Origin: JABDMH01 sp964428345
Lineage (GTDB): Bacteria; Bacteroidota; Bacteroidia; Chitinophagales; Saprospiraceae
Reading direction: 5' to 3'
Assembly: GCA_964428345.1 (NCBI GenBank)
Contig: CAYRYD010000006.1
Coordinates: 1-64,000, forward strand
DNA length: 64,000 nt
This document shows, piece by piece, positions 34,882 to 44,378 of the stretch (within the stretch, counting starts at the first letter, position 1; every line of letters starts with the position of its first letter). The position numbers and the translations under genes were made by a program. The notes beneath the pieces were generated by a model. It saw nothing but the letters and a program-made list of their open reading frames with translations. It was not told the origin of the DNA and made no database searches.

Positions 34882-37800
34882 TCAACGTAACAATGTGATA
34901 TCTCCGGCTTTATTTTTTATCGTGCCCCGGATATCGCGTACCTGCAACAAATAGACAAAAACACCGGGATTCAGTTCCTCTCCTTTATAAGTGCCATTCC
35001 AGCGGGCATTCATATCACCCGGTGAAAAGTCGAAAGCGCTGAATACATTGTTGCCCCAACGATCAAAAATCTCAAAGGCCGTGATTTGCTCAATATTATC
35101 TCCGGTAAAAACTTCGATGAAGTCATTCAACCCATCTCCGTCGGGAGTGAAGGCATTCGGTACGAACAACCCTCCCGGGTCAGCTACCCTTACGAAGACC
35201 GTATCACGGAGCAGACAACCGTAAACAGAACTGACATCGACATAATAGTAACCATTCTCCAGTGGCCGGATGGTCTGGGTGAGACAATCGTTGCAGGTGA
35301 CACTGTCTGGCAGCCACCAGGTCACTTGCCCGATATCGGCAGGCGGGAGCGAAGTGGCAGCCGTGAGCCTGAGACTGTCACCCAGATCAATGATGATTTC
35401 CGGATCACCCAATGAGAGGTCGAACGTCGGATAACGACCGACTGTAATGATCGTATCATACCGGCAACCATTGATATCTTTTGCATTAATCCGGTAGGTT
35501 TCCGGCGGCAGAAACTGAAAGATGCTCTGACTGGTATAATACTGGTCATTGAGTGAGAATGTAAAAGGTCCGGAACCACCTCTCAGACTGTCCACAATGA
35601 TGACGGCATCATTTTCACCATCACAACTGGCCGGTACTCCGTTCGCAAACAAACCTGAAAGATTGCTGAATTTCTCTTCTACCAACAGTGACTGTACCGA
35701 CATGCAATGATTGGACAAACTGGTGACGACCAGCTGATAGGTACCCGGTGCGTCCAGCCTGGCTTCATGATTGGTGACCGGACCAATTAAATGACCATCT
35801 GCCGTACTCCATGCATAGGTAACTGCTGTATCCACTGTTGACCCCAATCTGATCTCCCGGTGTTCACAGATGATGGAATCCATCTGCACAATTGTCAATT
35901 GGGGAGATACGGTATCGGCCGGTACCGTTACCACTTCTGTGAGCAGACAACCACTGGCCAGATGTTCGGCGGTAATGTCATAGGTCTGTGCCTGCATAGT
36001 TTGCACGATCGGTAAAGCCAGCGTATCGTTATTCTGGTCAACGATATGGTACCGGTAACCGGGTCTTATCTGATCAATACTTACAAACCCAACGGGATGG
36101 AGACAGTCAATTTTCTGCATACTGATATCCAGTGGCTCTAGCAAGGGGACAGCACTCACAAACTGAGAGTCAAGGGCCTCACAACCATTCAGACCCTTCA
36201 CCAGCAGATAATACCAGCCGGCTTCAGTGGTGACCGCTGCGGCTGTCGACTGATAGTAACCATTGGGTCCGAACCAGTTCGTTTCCTTTAGCTGGACAGT
36301 GGTTACAAAATCCAGGTGTGCCGTATCATTGTTGCATGGAATAAATGTACTGTCGATCAGGATCTGTGGTGCTTCGAAACTAGCTTCGATGCTGGTACTA
36401 ACCGTCCTGGCACACCCATTGGTGGCCGTTGCAGTAAGGGTATAGCGTCCCGGACTGGTAATCAAGGCATTGATCCGGTCTGACGTATACGAACCCGGGC
36501 CCGACCATTCATAGATCCAGGTGCCGTTGGCTGGGACTGCTCGCAGCGTAATCCGGTCATTTTCACAGTTCAGGGTATCTGACGGTAAAGTAAATCCTGG
36601 TGATACCGTATCTGCTTCCACCTGGTGCGGTATATGCCTCTGACATCCATTGACATTGGTCGTGGTTAAGGTAAAGAGTCCGGCAGTATCCGCTACCGGC
36701 TGAGGATGATCCGAATAGTATAATGAATCAAAAGACCAGCTATACCGGAGAAAAGCGTAAATCGTATCCAGCATCAGTTCCGTCGTGGGTTCGTTACAGC
36801 TGATGATGCCGGAAGTAATGGTATGTCCGAAGGAAATCGTGTCTATTTCAATTTCGGTCCTGGCAATTGCCCGGCAACCGCTGGTATCGGTCAGTTCGAT
36901 CTGATAAATGCCAGCCAGCGTTGTCACAATACTGCTGTTCATATTGATCCGTCCTCCCGGATCGAGCCAGCGAAAACTATAACCCGGCAATGCATTGGTA
37001 CTGAACATCAGATTGCCGGCGGTATCAATGCAATTGATGGTATCACCCACTGCCGTCAGGGTGGGAAGTGGATCGGTATAATACACCAGGGCGGTATCGG
37101 TAGCCAGGCATCCGTTAGCACCCAAAATCTCCAGGGTATAGACTCCGGGTGTGCGGGCCAGTGGCTGGGCATTATACGACTGGAAGGCATTGGGTCCTGC
37201 CCAATAGGTACTGAGAGGAGGGCGGTCGGCTGCCAGTTGGAGAATGATGCCGGTATCCCTGCAGGCAAAACCTCCTCCCATAGCCGTCAGTATAGGTGTG
37301 GTATAATCGGTATCTACCTTACCCTGAGCTGATCCTTCACAACCATTCCGCAGGAGGACCTTCAAAGTAACCGGACCCTGCATACCTACCCTGGGATTCA
37401 TTTGAGTGGAGACAACTCCACCAGGTAATAGCCACTCATAGCCCTGCACCTGGCTGGCAGTATAATTCCGGATGGAAGCTCCCAGTACCACCGAATCCCG
37501 GGCACAGTCGAGTGAATCTTCAAGGATCGTGATCTGTGGGACTTCATCATAAATACCAACCGGATAAAGTCCGGTTTGCACGCAGCCCCGGATATCGGTG
37601 CTACGCAGCTCGTATACCGCAGGAATATTGGTCCGTATCTGGGGAGTTCTGAATATTGATTGAGTCAGGGTATCCAGCCATTCATACTGCCTGATCTGGT
37701 TGGTGTTATCCAGAGTGATCGATCCCTCCGTGGTGCAGCCAATCGGTACGACCCGAACCGTCCGGGGCAAAGGTACCGTATCTTTTGGTACAAGAAAGCC

Positions 37801-40275
37801 CGCCCAACTATAACATCCATTGCTGATATCGGTAACCCTGACCTGATATTCTCCTCCGCGATTGATCAACACGCTGTCATTGGCACTGGTAAAACCACCT
37901 GGTCCGGACCATTCATAATTACAACCTCCGGCACAATCATCAAAAACCACCAGGATATCTTCTTTCTGTTCGCAGTTTAAAAAACCGCTCCTGGTGGTGA
38001 GTACCGGCTGATCCGGATGGGGAAAGACTTCCAGGGATGTCCGGGCACTGCAACCATTGACCGGATCGGATACCGTGATGGTATAAATGCCAGTCTGCCG
38101 GGCAATGGCGTCTTCCTGAGTAGAGTTGAAATTGTTGGGTCCGGTCCAACGGAAATTGGCCATATGCAAACTGGAATGGGTGGCATTGAGGGTAAAACTG
38201 TCCTGGGTACAGTTGAGCGTAATGTCAGTAGCTGAAACCGTTGGTCGTATAGTATCAATGTTCACGGTAGCCGAAGCAGTGTAGAGGCATTGGTTTACAT
38301 CACTGACGATCAAGTCATACCGGCCCGGCATGTTCACGAGCGGAGAGAGTTCGGAGGAGGTATAACCACCGGGTCCTGTCCATTGGAAGGTAGCCCGGCT
38401 GTCACTAACCGAGGTAGTGATCCGCTTGGAGGAGGCCCGGCAATCGAGGGTTGCTCCGGTGATTGATATGGAAGGGCTGCTGAAAAGATTGTGCACCTCT
38501 ACCTGGCGGACTTCCGTACAACCTCCTGCACCGATCTGCACCGTATAAATTCCCGGTTGGGTTACCCAGGGATCAGACTCATCCGAGCGGAAACCACCTG
38601 GCCCTGTCCACCGGTAGTCTACTCCGGGAGAAGTGCTGTTGGCGACCAATTGAACGCTATCGTTGGTACAACGGATAGCACCTCCGCTGGCGGTCACATT
38701 TTCAGGGCGTTTAAAATCTGCCCCTACCTGCACCCGTTTACGCACTGCGCAATTTGACCCGACCGCTGTGATCATATATTCACCCGGCTCGGTGACATCA
38801 ATATGCTGATTGGTCGAGGTGTAACCAAAGGGGCCACTCCAACTGAAACCGGATGCGTCCGAGACCGGCCGGAGCAGACCGATATTGGCGGAACAGGTCA
38901 TGATGATATCGTCGATCAACAGGGTGGGCAAGCTACCGTCGGAACGAATGTCGATACTCAAAGTATCGGAACAGCCACCGAGGCTCAGCGCCAGATGATA
39001 TTGTCCCGGCAAATCGATACGGGCACTGGCCGTTCGCTCTCCCGACAAAATACTGCCGTTTCGGGTATACCAGTGAAAGGAGGGATTGGTGGCAAACTGA
39101 TTGTTTTGCCAGCTCAGGTTAAGCGGTTTATTGCTGCAAGATATTACGCCCGGATCAGTAATGCCATTACGGACGACAAAATCAGCCACATGCAACTCGA
39201 CGATGCTGTCACAACCGGTCGAGGAAATCAGATTGGCGGTGTACACTCCTGCTGTCCGGATGGTGTCTCCATCAAAAAACAGGGGAGCTTCCGGGCATAT
39301 ATACCTATTGACCACGGTGCGGGGGTCGGGGTCGGAAAGGATCCGGTATACTTTATTGCCGTTACTGAAGGTCGCACAAAATCCGAGGCGGTTGGCAGCC
39401 AACGCGCTGGTCAGTGATCCATAAGATTGACCGACGAAGGTCAACAGATGAGGCAGATCTTCATTGGCCACCGAAATTCCAAAAATGAAATAATCTCCGG
39501 CTGCGGCATTCTGTAAATCCGGCAGCCGGGAAATGTCAATGATTCTTCCGCTTTTTACCACTACAAACTGATAAGCATAATCCGCCGGATCAGGTTCGAT
39601 ACCGGTATAGGTGGGAAAGATGCGGATGGCTCCCAGAGAGGGGTCGCCGCCACAAACCAAAATGGTGTCACGGGCTATAGTTCCACCGGCCCGGATACAT
39701 TCGGAGCAGACAATGCCCGACGGATCACAGAACTGCAGGGAAAACGACTCGATAGATCCAGCTCCGGTTCCATTCACATCACTGACGGTCAGGGTCCAGA
39801 TACCATTGACCGGACCGGTATTGATGTCCTCCAAACAGGTTTCGGCATGATAAGACCCACTATACGTTTGGTTTTCCCCCCAGTCCTGATCGCTGTCCCA
39901 CCGGGGCTTGATAAAATTCCCCTGATCGGGTACCGGCATGTCGCTGCAAGGTATCAGCCGGATGTCCCAGAGGGTACCATCGGTTGACCTTGAACCACCT
40001 GCTTCGATCAGCCGGTAAATCTGCCCCCCGGGAGAACTGAGGAAAAGATTGATATCGCCCACCGTTGCATGCCTGAAACGGATATTGACTTGACAGATAC
40101 CCTGTCCGGGTGCTGAAAGATCATCATTGAGGGCCTGATTAACCCGGATATAACCATAACGGGTGCCCAGATCCGTAATCGGCAGGGTATGGTCAAGACC
40201 ACACTGCGCACTGATCATGTTCAGACAGAGCAGCATTACTCCGATCGGAAAAGCAACTTTACGGGCCTTTATCAC
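34882..40275 (-). CDS. Giant T9SS surface protein with P-domain and Ig-like repeats
   Basis: The 1797-residue protein starts with a signal peptide (ARKVAFPIGVMLLCLNMISA). Residues about 40-190 are a proprotein-convertase P-domain (INLFLSSPGGQIYRL near 75, GIWTLTVSDVNGTGAGSIES near 160). From about 370 to 1600 come roughly a dozen Ig/PKD-like repeats of 85-95 residues, each with a core like YRWTGPGGF, FQWTGPGGY, YEWSGPGGF or YEWSGPGSY and a closing PGxYxLxxxxxxGC. A late segment resembles SprB repeats (SGPFTFSLNDQYY). The last 95 residues are the gliding-motility-associated domain (FVPNAFTPDGDGLNDFIEVF, FEIFDRWGNNVF), the type B signal for type IX secretion. Likely a cell-surface adhesin or sugar-binding protein. 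No protease domain accompanies the P-domain. Confidence 0.92.
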   Translation of the reverse strand: MIKARKVAFPIGVMLLCLNMISAQCGLDHTLPITDLGTRYGYIRVNQALNDDLSAPGQGICQVNIRFRHATVGDINLFLSSPGGQIYRLIEAGGSRSTDGTLWDIRLIPCSDMPVPDQGNFIKPRWDSDQDWGENQTYSGSYHAETCLEDINTGPVNGIWTLTVSDVNGTGAGSIESFSLQFCDPSGIVCSECIRAGGTIARDTILVCGGDPSLGAIRIFPTYTGIEPDPADYAYQFVVVKSGRIIDISRLPDLQNAAAGDYFIFGISVANEDLPHLLTFVGQSYGSLTSALAANRLGFCATFSNGNKVYRILSDPDPRTVVNRYICPEAPLFFDGDTIRTAGVYTANLISSTGCDSIVELHVADFVVRNGITDPGVISCSNKPLNLSWQNNQFATNPSFHWYTRNGSILSGERTASARIDLPGQYHLALSLGGCSDTLSIDIRSDGSLPTLLIDDIIMTCSANIGLLRPVSDASGFSWSGPFGYTSTNQHIDVTEPGEYMITAVGSNCAVRKRVQVGADFKRPENVTASGGAIRCTNDSVQLVANSTSPGVDYRWTGPGGFRSDESDPWVTQPGIYTVQIGAGGCTEVRQVEVHNLFSSPSISITGATLDCRASSKRITTSVSDSRATFQWTGPGGYTSSELSPLVNMPGRYDLIVSDVNQCLYTASATVNIDTIRPTVSATDITLNCTQDSFTLNATHSSLHMANFRWTGPNNFNSTQEDAIARQTGIYTITVSDPVNGCSARTSLEVFPHPDQPVLTTRSGFLNCEQKEDILVVFDDCAGGCNYEWSGPGGFTSANDSVLINRGGEYQVRVTDISNGCYSWAGFLVPKDTVPLPRTVRVVPIGCTTEGSITLDNTNQIRQYEWLDTLTQSIFRTPQIRTNIPAVYELRSTDIRGCVQTGLYPVGIYDEVPQITILEDSLDCARDSVVLGASIRNYTASQVQGYEWLLPGGVVSTQMNPRVGMQGPVTLKVLLRNGCEGSAQGKVDTDYTTPILTAMGGGFACRDTGIILQLAADRPPLSTYWAGPNAFQSYNAQPLARTPGVYTLEILGANGCLATDTALVYYTDPLPTLTAVGDTINCIDTAGNLMFSTNALPGYSFRWLDPGGRINMNSSIVTTLAGIYQIELTDTSGCRAIARTEIEIDTISFGHTITSGIISCNEPTTELMLDTIYAFLRYSWSFDSLYYSDHPQPVADTAGLFTLTTTNVNGCQRHIPHQVEADTVSPGFTLPSDTLNCENDRITLRAVPANGTWIYEWSGPGSYTSDRINALITSPGRYTLTATATNGCARTVSTSIEASFEAPQILIDSTFIPCNNDTAHLDFVTTVQLKETNWFGPNGYYQSTAAAVTTEAGWYYLLVKGLNGCEALDSQFVSAVPLLEPLDISMQKIDCLHPVGFVSIDQIRPGYRYHIVDQNNDTLALPIVQTMQAQTYDITAEHLASGCLLTEVVTVPADTVSPQLTIVQMDSIICEHREIRLGSTVDTAVTYAWSTADGHLIGPVTNHEARLDAPGTYQLVVTSLSNHCMSVQSLLVEEKFSNLSGLFANGVPASCDGENDAVIIVDSLRGGSGPFTFSLNDQYYTSQSIFQFLPPETYRINAKDINGCRYDTIITVGRYPTFDLSLGDPEIIIDLGDSLRLTAATSLPPADIGQVTWWLPDSVTCNDCLTQTIRPLENGYYYVDVSSVYGCLLRDTVFVRVADPGGLFVPNAFTPDGDGLNDFIEVFTGDNIEQITAFEIFDRWGNNVFSAFDFSPGDMNARWNGTYKGEELNPGVFVYLLQVRDIRGTIKNKAGDITLLR

Positions 40276-40418
40276 AATGCTTTAGGATTGAAGTTAGGGG
40301 TGCTCGTCATTATAATGATCCTTCTCAGTCTAAAATTGTTGTTAAAGATGCATTAACGCTGACAATCGGTTCCTGTTATGTAGCTATCTTTAAACAAGAT
40401 ATTAACATTCAACTGAAA

Positions 40419-41015
40419 ATGACCGTACGAAAACATATAATCCTCTCTTCCATCCTGATCGCTTCCGGCATCTTGTTATTAACTCAGGACCTGTCTGCCC
40501 AATCAAGAAGCAGAAGCAGCAAAAAAAATACCGAACTCGCCAGCCGTCTCTGGTATGGTGGTGGACTGGGTCTGGGTTTTCAGTCTTTTGGAGACCAAAG
40601 CACCTTTCTTTTTGCCCTTTACCCCATGGCTGGCTACAAGATTACCGAGGCCATCTCGGTGGGTCCGCGCCTCGGCCTGGCTTATCAGTACATCAAGACC
40701 CGTGGATTTGACGGGCGGATTTATAAATTCAATCCACTGGAGTTGTCGGGTGCGTTATTTGCCCGGGCAAAAGTATTCCAGCCGATTTTTGCCCATGTGG
40801 AGTATGAGATTGTCAATGAACGTAGACCGGTATACGACCAGGCAGGTATCCCTTCTATTGGCAGTTCACTTCAAAACAATTTCTACATCGGTGCCGGATA
40901 CAATTCCGGCGGTAAATTTGCTTCTGAAATTTACATCCTGTACAATGTATTGGAAGAAGAAAATACCCTCGACCTCCCCTTTGTGATCCGGGGAGGGATA
41001 ACGTACAATTTCTAG
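40419..41015 (+). CDS. Outer-membrane beta-barrel protein
   Basis: A 198-residue protein with signal peptide (IILSSILIASGILLLTQDLSAQ), a short basic SRSRSSKKN linker and then alternating strands typical of an 8-stranded barrel: WYGGGLGLGFQSF, FLFALYPMAGYKITEAISVG, RLGLAYQYIKTR, PLELSGALFARAKVF, FAHVEYEIVN, FYIGAGYNSGGKFASEIYIL, and the last strand FVIRGGITYNF ending in Phe, as outer-membrane insertion requires. No enzyme motif, so a structural or small-channel role. Divergent from the giant surface-protein gene, convergent with the TonB receptor, 16 bases apart. Confidence 0.82.
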   Translation: MTVRKHIILSSILIASGILLLTQDLSAQSRSRSSKKNTELASRLWYGGGLGLGFQSFGDQSTFLFALYPMAGYKITEAISVGPRLGLAYQYIKTRGFDGRIYKFNPLELSGALFARAKVFQPIFAHVEYEIVNERRPVYDQAGIPSIGSSLQNNFYIGAGYNSGGKFASEIYILYNVLEEENTLDLPFVIRGGITYNF

Positions 41016-41030
41016 TGTACGGAAATCCCC

Positions 41031-43445
41031 TTAAAAGGTAACGGAAAGTCCAAACAACGCGTGGATACCGGCCTGCGGGTAAAACCCACTTAACGTATAA
41101 ATTCCGTCGCCCAGCCGGCTTGCATGGGGATCGTAGGGGGTGGCATCATATCCCTGCGAAATGTACCGGTACACCCACCCATTGCTGATGATGGCCCGGT
41201 CAAACAGATTGATGATCTGGCACTTCAGGGTGATCTTGTCCAGCTTCCTGGGATACCAGTGCCAGGTCAGTTGCAGATCGGTCTGATGGTAAGGCTGAAG
41301 CGAAGTTTGATCATCACCGGTATTATCGAGATATTGACTACCCACATACCTATGATCGAGCCTCGATTGAAATTCCGATCGTTTGGTATGGAACATCGTC
41401 AGCTCCATAAAGCCGGAAGCCAACCATTCCGGAGAAAAAGAAATGGGTACGTTGCGGTGCTCTTTTAGTAGCTGTACTCCGGTGTCCCAGTCATCGATGG
41501 CTTCGGTCAGTTTCCGGATGCGGCTGCGGTTCCACGTCAGTGATCCTCCCAGGTTGAGTGATGAGACCGGCTGCCATACGATGCTGTATTCGCTTCCCAG
41601 GCGGAAACTTTCGGCAACATTCACCCGGTTGTATTCACCGACATCGTTGATAGCCCCTGTAAGCACCAACTGATCCTTGTAGTCCATCCAAAAGAAATTC
41701 AGAGCCATCGACAACCGGTCACCGGCATAGCGCCCACCTAATTCATGATCGATCAAACGTTCGGGACGTGGCCGGCTGACCGGAGTGGACTGAATATAAT
41801 CATCCCGGTTAGGTTCGCGGTGGGCAACTCCCACGGAATAATAGGTGGTGAGCATGCCGGCCGTCCTTTCAATTCCCAGCTTTGGATTCAAAAAATGATG
41901 GGTCACATTTTCTTTAGAAACCATCAGATCGGAGGAGAAACCTTCAAACTGATAGAAGACCCCCCTCCATTGCAAATCGGCAAAGAGGTTGACGTCATTA
42001 CCAATGGTATATTGATACTGACCGTACAGGTTGATGTCGTGTTTCAGGGCATCATTCCGGTAGTACTCTTTGGGAGCGATCTCGCCCTGATGAGCCAGCC
42101 AGACCACTTCTCCAAAATGATCGCCCCGGTATTCATTGGCACCTCCTCCGATCGTCCAGCCCGATCGGGCAGCGCCGGCAGGTTTGTTTAGACTGAAGAT
42201 CACCCCGTAAAAATCATTATCAAGCCAACGGCGCCGGATGAGGTCATCGGAGGAAACCAGGTCTCCCAGCCCATAATCACCCAGGGATTCATCGACCCGG
42301 AACTGTTCATAATACCCCTCACCATGGGTGTAGTGAAGGGTGGTTTGCAGGTGAAGGTCATTCCATTGTCGGTGGTAAATGGCATGAAGATGGGTCTGCC
42401 CATAGTCATCAACTTCGTTGTCGTGATAGGTTCCGTCACTTTTCATACCGGCAGTATTGTAAGTGCGAAGCTCCCGGTCATGAATATACTGGGCCGGTAC
42501 TCCATTCCACGCTTGATAGGTCGTTTCCTTGCCCCTTAAAAAATTCACCTTCAGGGACTGGTTGTCGAGCAGATAAGTACCACTCAGATATACCGAATTC
42601 AGATCGGAAGAGGCCCGGTCGATATACCCGTCGGAAGTGATCCGCGAAAGACTGCCCTGCAAGGAAAACCGGTCACTCACCAGCCCGGTCCCGAATCTGG
42701 CATTAGCCCGCAGGGTACTAAACGAACCTCCCGACAATTCAGCAACACCATAGGCCTGGTCTTCCAGTCCGGTGGTCTTAATATTGACAGTGGCTCCAAA
42801 CGCACCGGCACCGTTGGTGGAGGTGCCGACACCCCTCTGTACCTGAACAGCCCCGGCATTGCTGGCCAGATCCGGCAGATCCACCCAAAAGACCCCATGC
42901 GATTCGGCATCATTGACGGGAACACCATCCAGGGTAACATTAATACGGGTAGGATCGGAACCCCGGATCCGAATGCCGGTGTACCCGATACCGGTGCCTG
43001 CATCCGAAGTAACCACCGTCGAAGGCAGATTCTGCAGCAGGTAGGGTACATCACGCCCAAAATTCATGACTTTAATTTGTTCCTTGTTCAATTGCGCATA
43101 GGTAAAAGGCTGTCCCGGTTTAATCCATGATCCGGTCATTTTCACGACTTCCAGATCATAACTTTGCTCATAAAGGGTATAGACCTTCTCACTTTCTGCC
43201 GGTAAAAGGACCGAATCAATCAACGTCTGATACCCCAGCGCCCTGATTTCCAGTCTACCGGAGGAGAGGGAGCCGGTTTCCAGGATAAAGACTCCGTCGA
43301 GACCGGTTACTGTCACCCGGTCTTCCATCAACGCGTGCGCACCGGGGATGGCATTTCCTTTTTCATCAATAACCTTTCCCTGGAAGGTCTGGGCAGAAAG
43401 CCCCAAATACCAGATGCATGGTAAAAAACACAATAAGCGAATCAT
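41031..43445 (-). CDS. TonB-dependent receptor, predicted thiamine-related importer
   Basis: The 804-residue outer-membrane receptor starts with a signal peptide (MIRLLCFLPCIWYLGLSAQ), then a carboxypeptidase-regulatory-like domain (QGKVIDEKGNAIPGAHALME, residues 22-105), the plug (about 115-230; NLPSTVVTSDAGTGIGYTGI, RIRGSDPTRINVTLDGVPVN) and a 22-strand-type barrel ending in FGLSVTF. TonB-ExbBD energy drives uptake of a scarce substrate. The leader holds a TPP riboswitch ending about 60 bases before the ATG, so the substrate is predicted to be thiamine, a phosphate ester or a precursor, like the riboswitch-controlled Omr1 receptors of other Bacteroidota. No PnuT-type inner-membrane transporter follows in the window. 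Confidence 0.9.
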   Translation of the reverse strand: MIRLLCFLPCIWYLGLSAQTFQGKVIDEKGNAIPGAHALMEDRVTVTGLDGVFILETGSLSSGRLEIRALGYQTLIDSVLLPAESEKVYTLYEQSYDLEVVKMTGSWIKPGQPFTYAQLNKEQIKVMNFGRDVPYLLQNLPSTVVTSDAGTGIGYTGIRIRGSDPTRINVTLDGVPVNDAESHGVFWVDLPDLASNAGAVQVQRGVGTSTNGAGAFGATVNIKTTGLEDQAYGVAELSGGSFSTLRANARFGTGLVSDRFSLQGSLSRITSDGYIDRASSDLNSVYLSGTYLLDNQSLKVNFLRGKETTYQAWNGVPAQYIHDRELRTYNTAGMKSDGTYHDNEVDDYGQTHLHAIYHRQWNDLHLQTTLHYTHGEGYYEQFRVDESLGDYGLGDLVSSDDLIRRRWLDNDFYGVIFSLNKPAGAARSGWTIGGGANEYRGDHFGEVVWLAHQGEIAPKEYYRNDALKHDINLYGQYQYTIGNDVNLFADLQWRGVFYQFEGFSSDLMVSKENVTHHFLNPKLGIERTAGMLTTYYSVGVAHREPNRDDYIQSTPVSRPRPERLIDHELGGRYAGDRLSMALNFFWMDYKDQLVLTGAINDVGEYNRVNVAESFRLGSEYSIVWQPVSSLNLGGSLTWNRSRIRKLTEAIDDWDTGVQLLKEHRNVPISFSPEWLASGFMELTMFHTKRSEFQSRLDHRYVGSQYLDNTGDDQTSLQPYHQTDLQLTWHWYPRKLDKITLKCQIINLFDRAIISNGWVYRYISQGYDATPYDPHASRLGDGIYTLSGFYPQAGIHALFGLSVTF

Positions 43446-43504
43446 CCGTTTTTACGTTATTGCCGGAAAACCGGCTGGTAAAAAAATGACTCTAATGGGT
43501 TCAT

Positions 43505-43626
43505 TTGTCCCTTCCCAGCATTACCTGGGCAGGTTCCTGCTTAAAACCTGACTATGGTGTCAGGTCTCCAGCAATGGGTATGATCTCAGCCTTTCTTTAC
43601 GATACCTGGTATCGAGGCACCCCAAT
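43505..43626 (-). ncRNA. TPP (THI-box) riboswitch with an inserted hairpin
   Basis: On the minus strand, 5' to 3', the conserved THI-box blocks appear in order: GGGGTGCC (43623-43616), a P3-type hairpin CGATACC/GGTATCG, GGCTGAGATCATACCC with the pyrimidine-sensing GCTGAGA, GAACCTG, the helix CCCAG/CTGGG around GTAATG, and closing AAGGGA (43513-43508). Between ACCC and GAACCTG lies an extra arm of about 36 bases with its own stem (ACCTGAC at 43546-43552 on the plus strand against GTCAGGT at 43559-43565). A small GCCGG-4-CCGGC hairpin at 43462-43475, 17-30 bases before the receptor ATG, may be the expression platform. Binding of thiamine pyrophosphate would turn off the TonB receptor. Found by eye; the family assignment is strong. 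Confidence 0.88.
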
Positions 43627-43647
43627 TCGAGTAATAACAGGGCAAAG

Positions 43648-44166
43648 TTATTGAAAATTTTGAATTTGGAGTTTAGAGATGATCCAATTCACCCGTTCAT
43701 CGAGCGGAAGATCCGGAACGACCATAAATCTTTTTCCGGCTTCCAGCAGTGCTTCATGGTACAGATCAAAGAGCAAATACCGTTCGTGCTGATTATCACG
43801 TAGCTGGTCGGGATGCCATTCGGCCAGAGGCCGGCACAGCAACCAACACTGTGCTGACGAATGATGAAAGTGATCATCGATAAAGGGATCAACCTTGCCA
43901 AAACGGTGAGCTGACCAAATTTTTAATACAAGCATCGAGGTATCACAGATGATCCATGACCGGTCGCAACCTTCGGCTGCCTGTTCGAGGGCTTGTTGAA
44001 AAGCGGCGATGACCGGCAAATCTCCCGCCTGATACAAGCCACTGGTGAGCATCAGCAATGGCCTGGCGACTTCGGGTACATAGACGCCCTGCATATCCAA
44101 TGCCAGTCTCCGTGCCAGGGTAGTCTTACCGCTGCACTCCGGACCGGTGATTACCATTTTTTTCAT
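43648..44166 (-). CDS. NadR/AAA_28-like P-loop ATPase (possible vitamin kinase)
   Basis: The 172-residue protein begins KKMVITGPECSGKTTLARRL, with Walker A GPECSGKT at 8-15, the form typical of the kinase domain of NadR and AAA_28 proteins. It continues with VYVPEVARPLLM, a Walker-B-like WIICDTSMLVLKIW, and DERVNWIISKL at the C-terminus. NadR's domain phosphorylates nicotinamide riboside; relatives in Bacteroidota sit beside PnuC/PnuT-type vitamin genes. Here it lies directly upstream of the TPP riboswitch and the TonB receptor on the same strand, so a role in phosphorylating an imported thiamine-like compound is possible but unproven. ATG 44166 is chosen because the longer frame to 44445 adds a non-family extension. 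Confidence 0.75.
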   Translation of the reverse strand: MKKMVITGPECSGKTTLARRLALDMQGVYVPEVARPLLMLTSGLYQAGDLPVIAAFQQALEQAAEGCDRSWIICDTSMLVLKIWSAHRFGKVDPFIDDHFHHSSAQCWLLCRPLAEWHPDQLRDNQHERYLLFDLYHEALLEAGKRFMVVPDLPLDERVNWIISKLQIQNFQ

Positions 44167-44378
44167 ACCGCAGACAATATCCGATTTTACCCTGTTGTTT
44201 TGTGTGGAGGTTTCCGGTTTCCAGTCATCAAAAAGGATCAAAAACAAGTATCGGAAAAAAATAACATCCGATGAGATTGAGTAGCAGCCAGACTTTACTG
44301 ATCTTTGTGAATCTTTTTTTCTAAAATTTGATTTATCCTTTATTATGCTGGAGAGAATAAAGCCGGAAACGAAACGAT

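Noticed and set aside
38803..39417. 204-codon plus-strand frame opposite the giant surface protein
   Set aside because: It mirrors the repeat-coding strand, has no recognisable domain, and arises from the base composition of the real gene.
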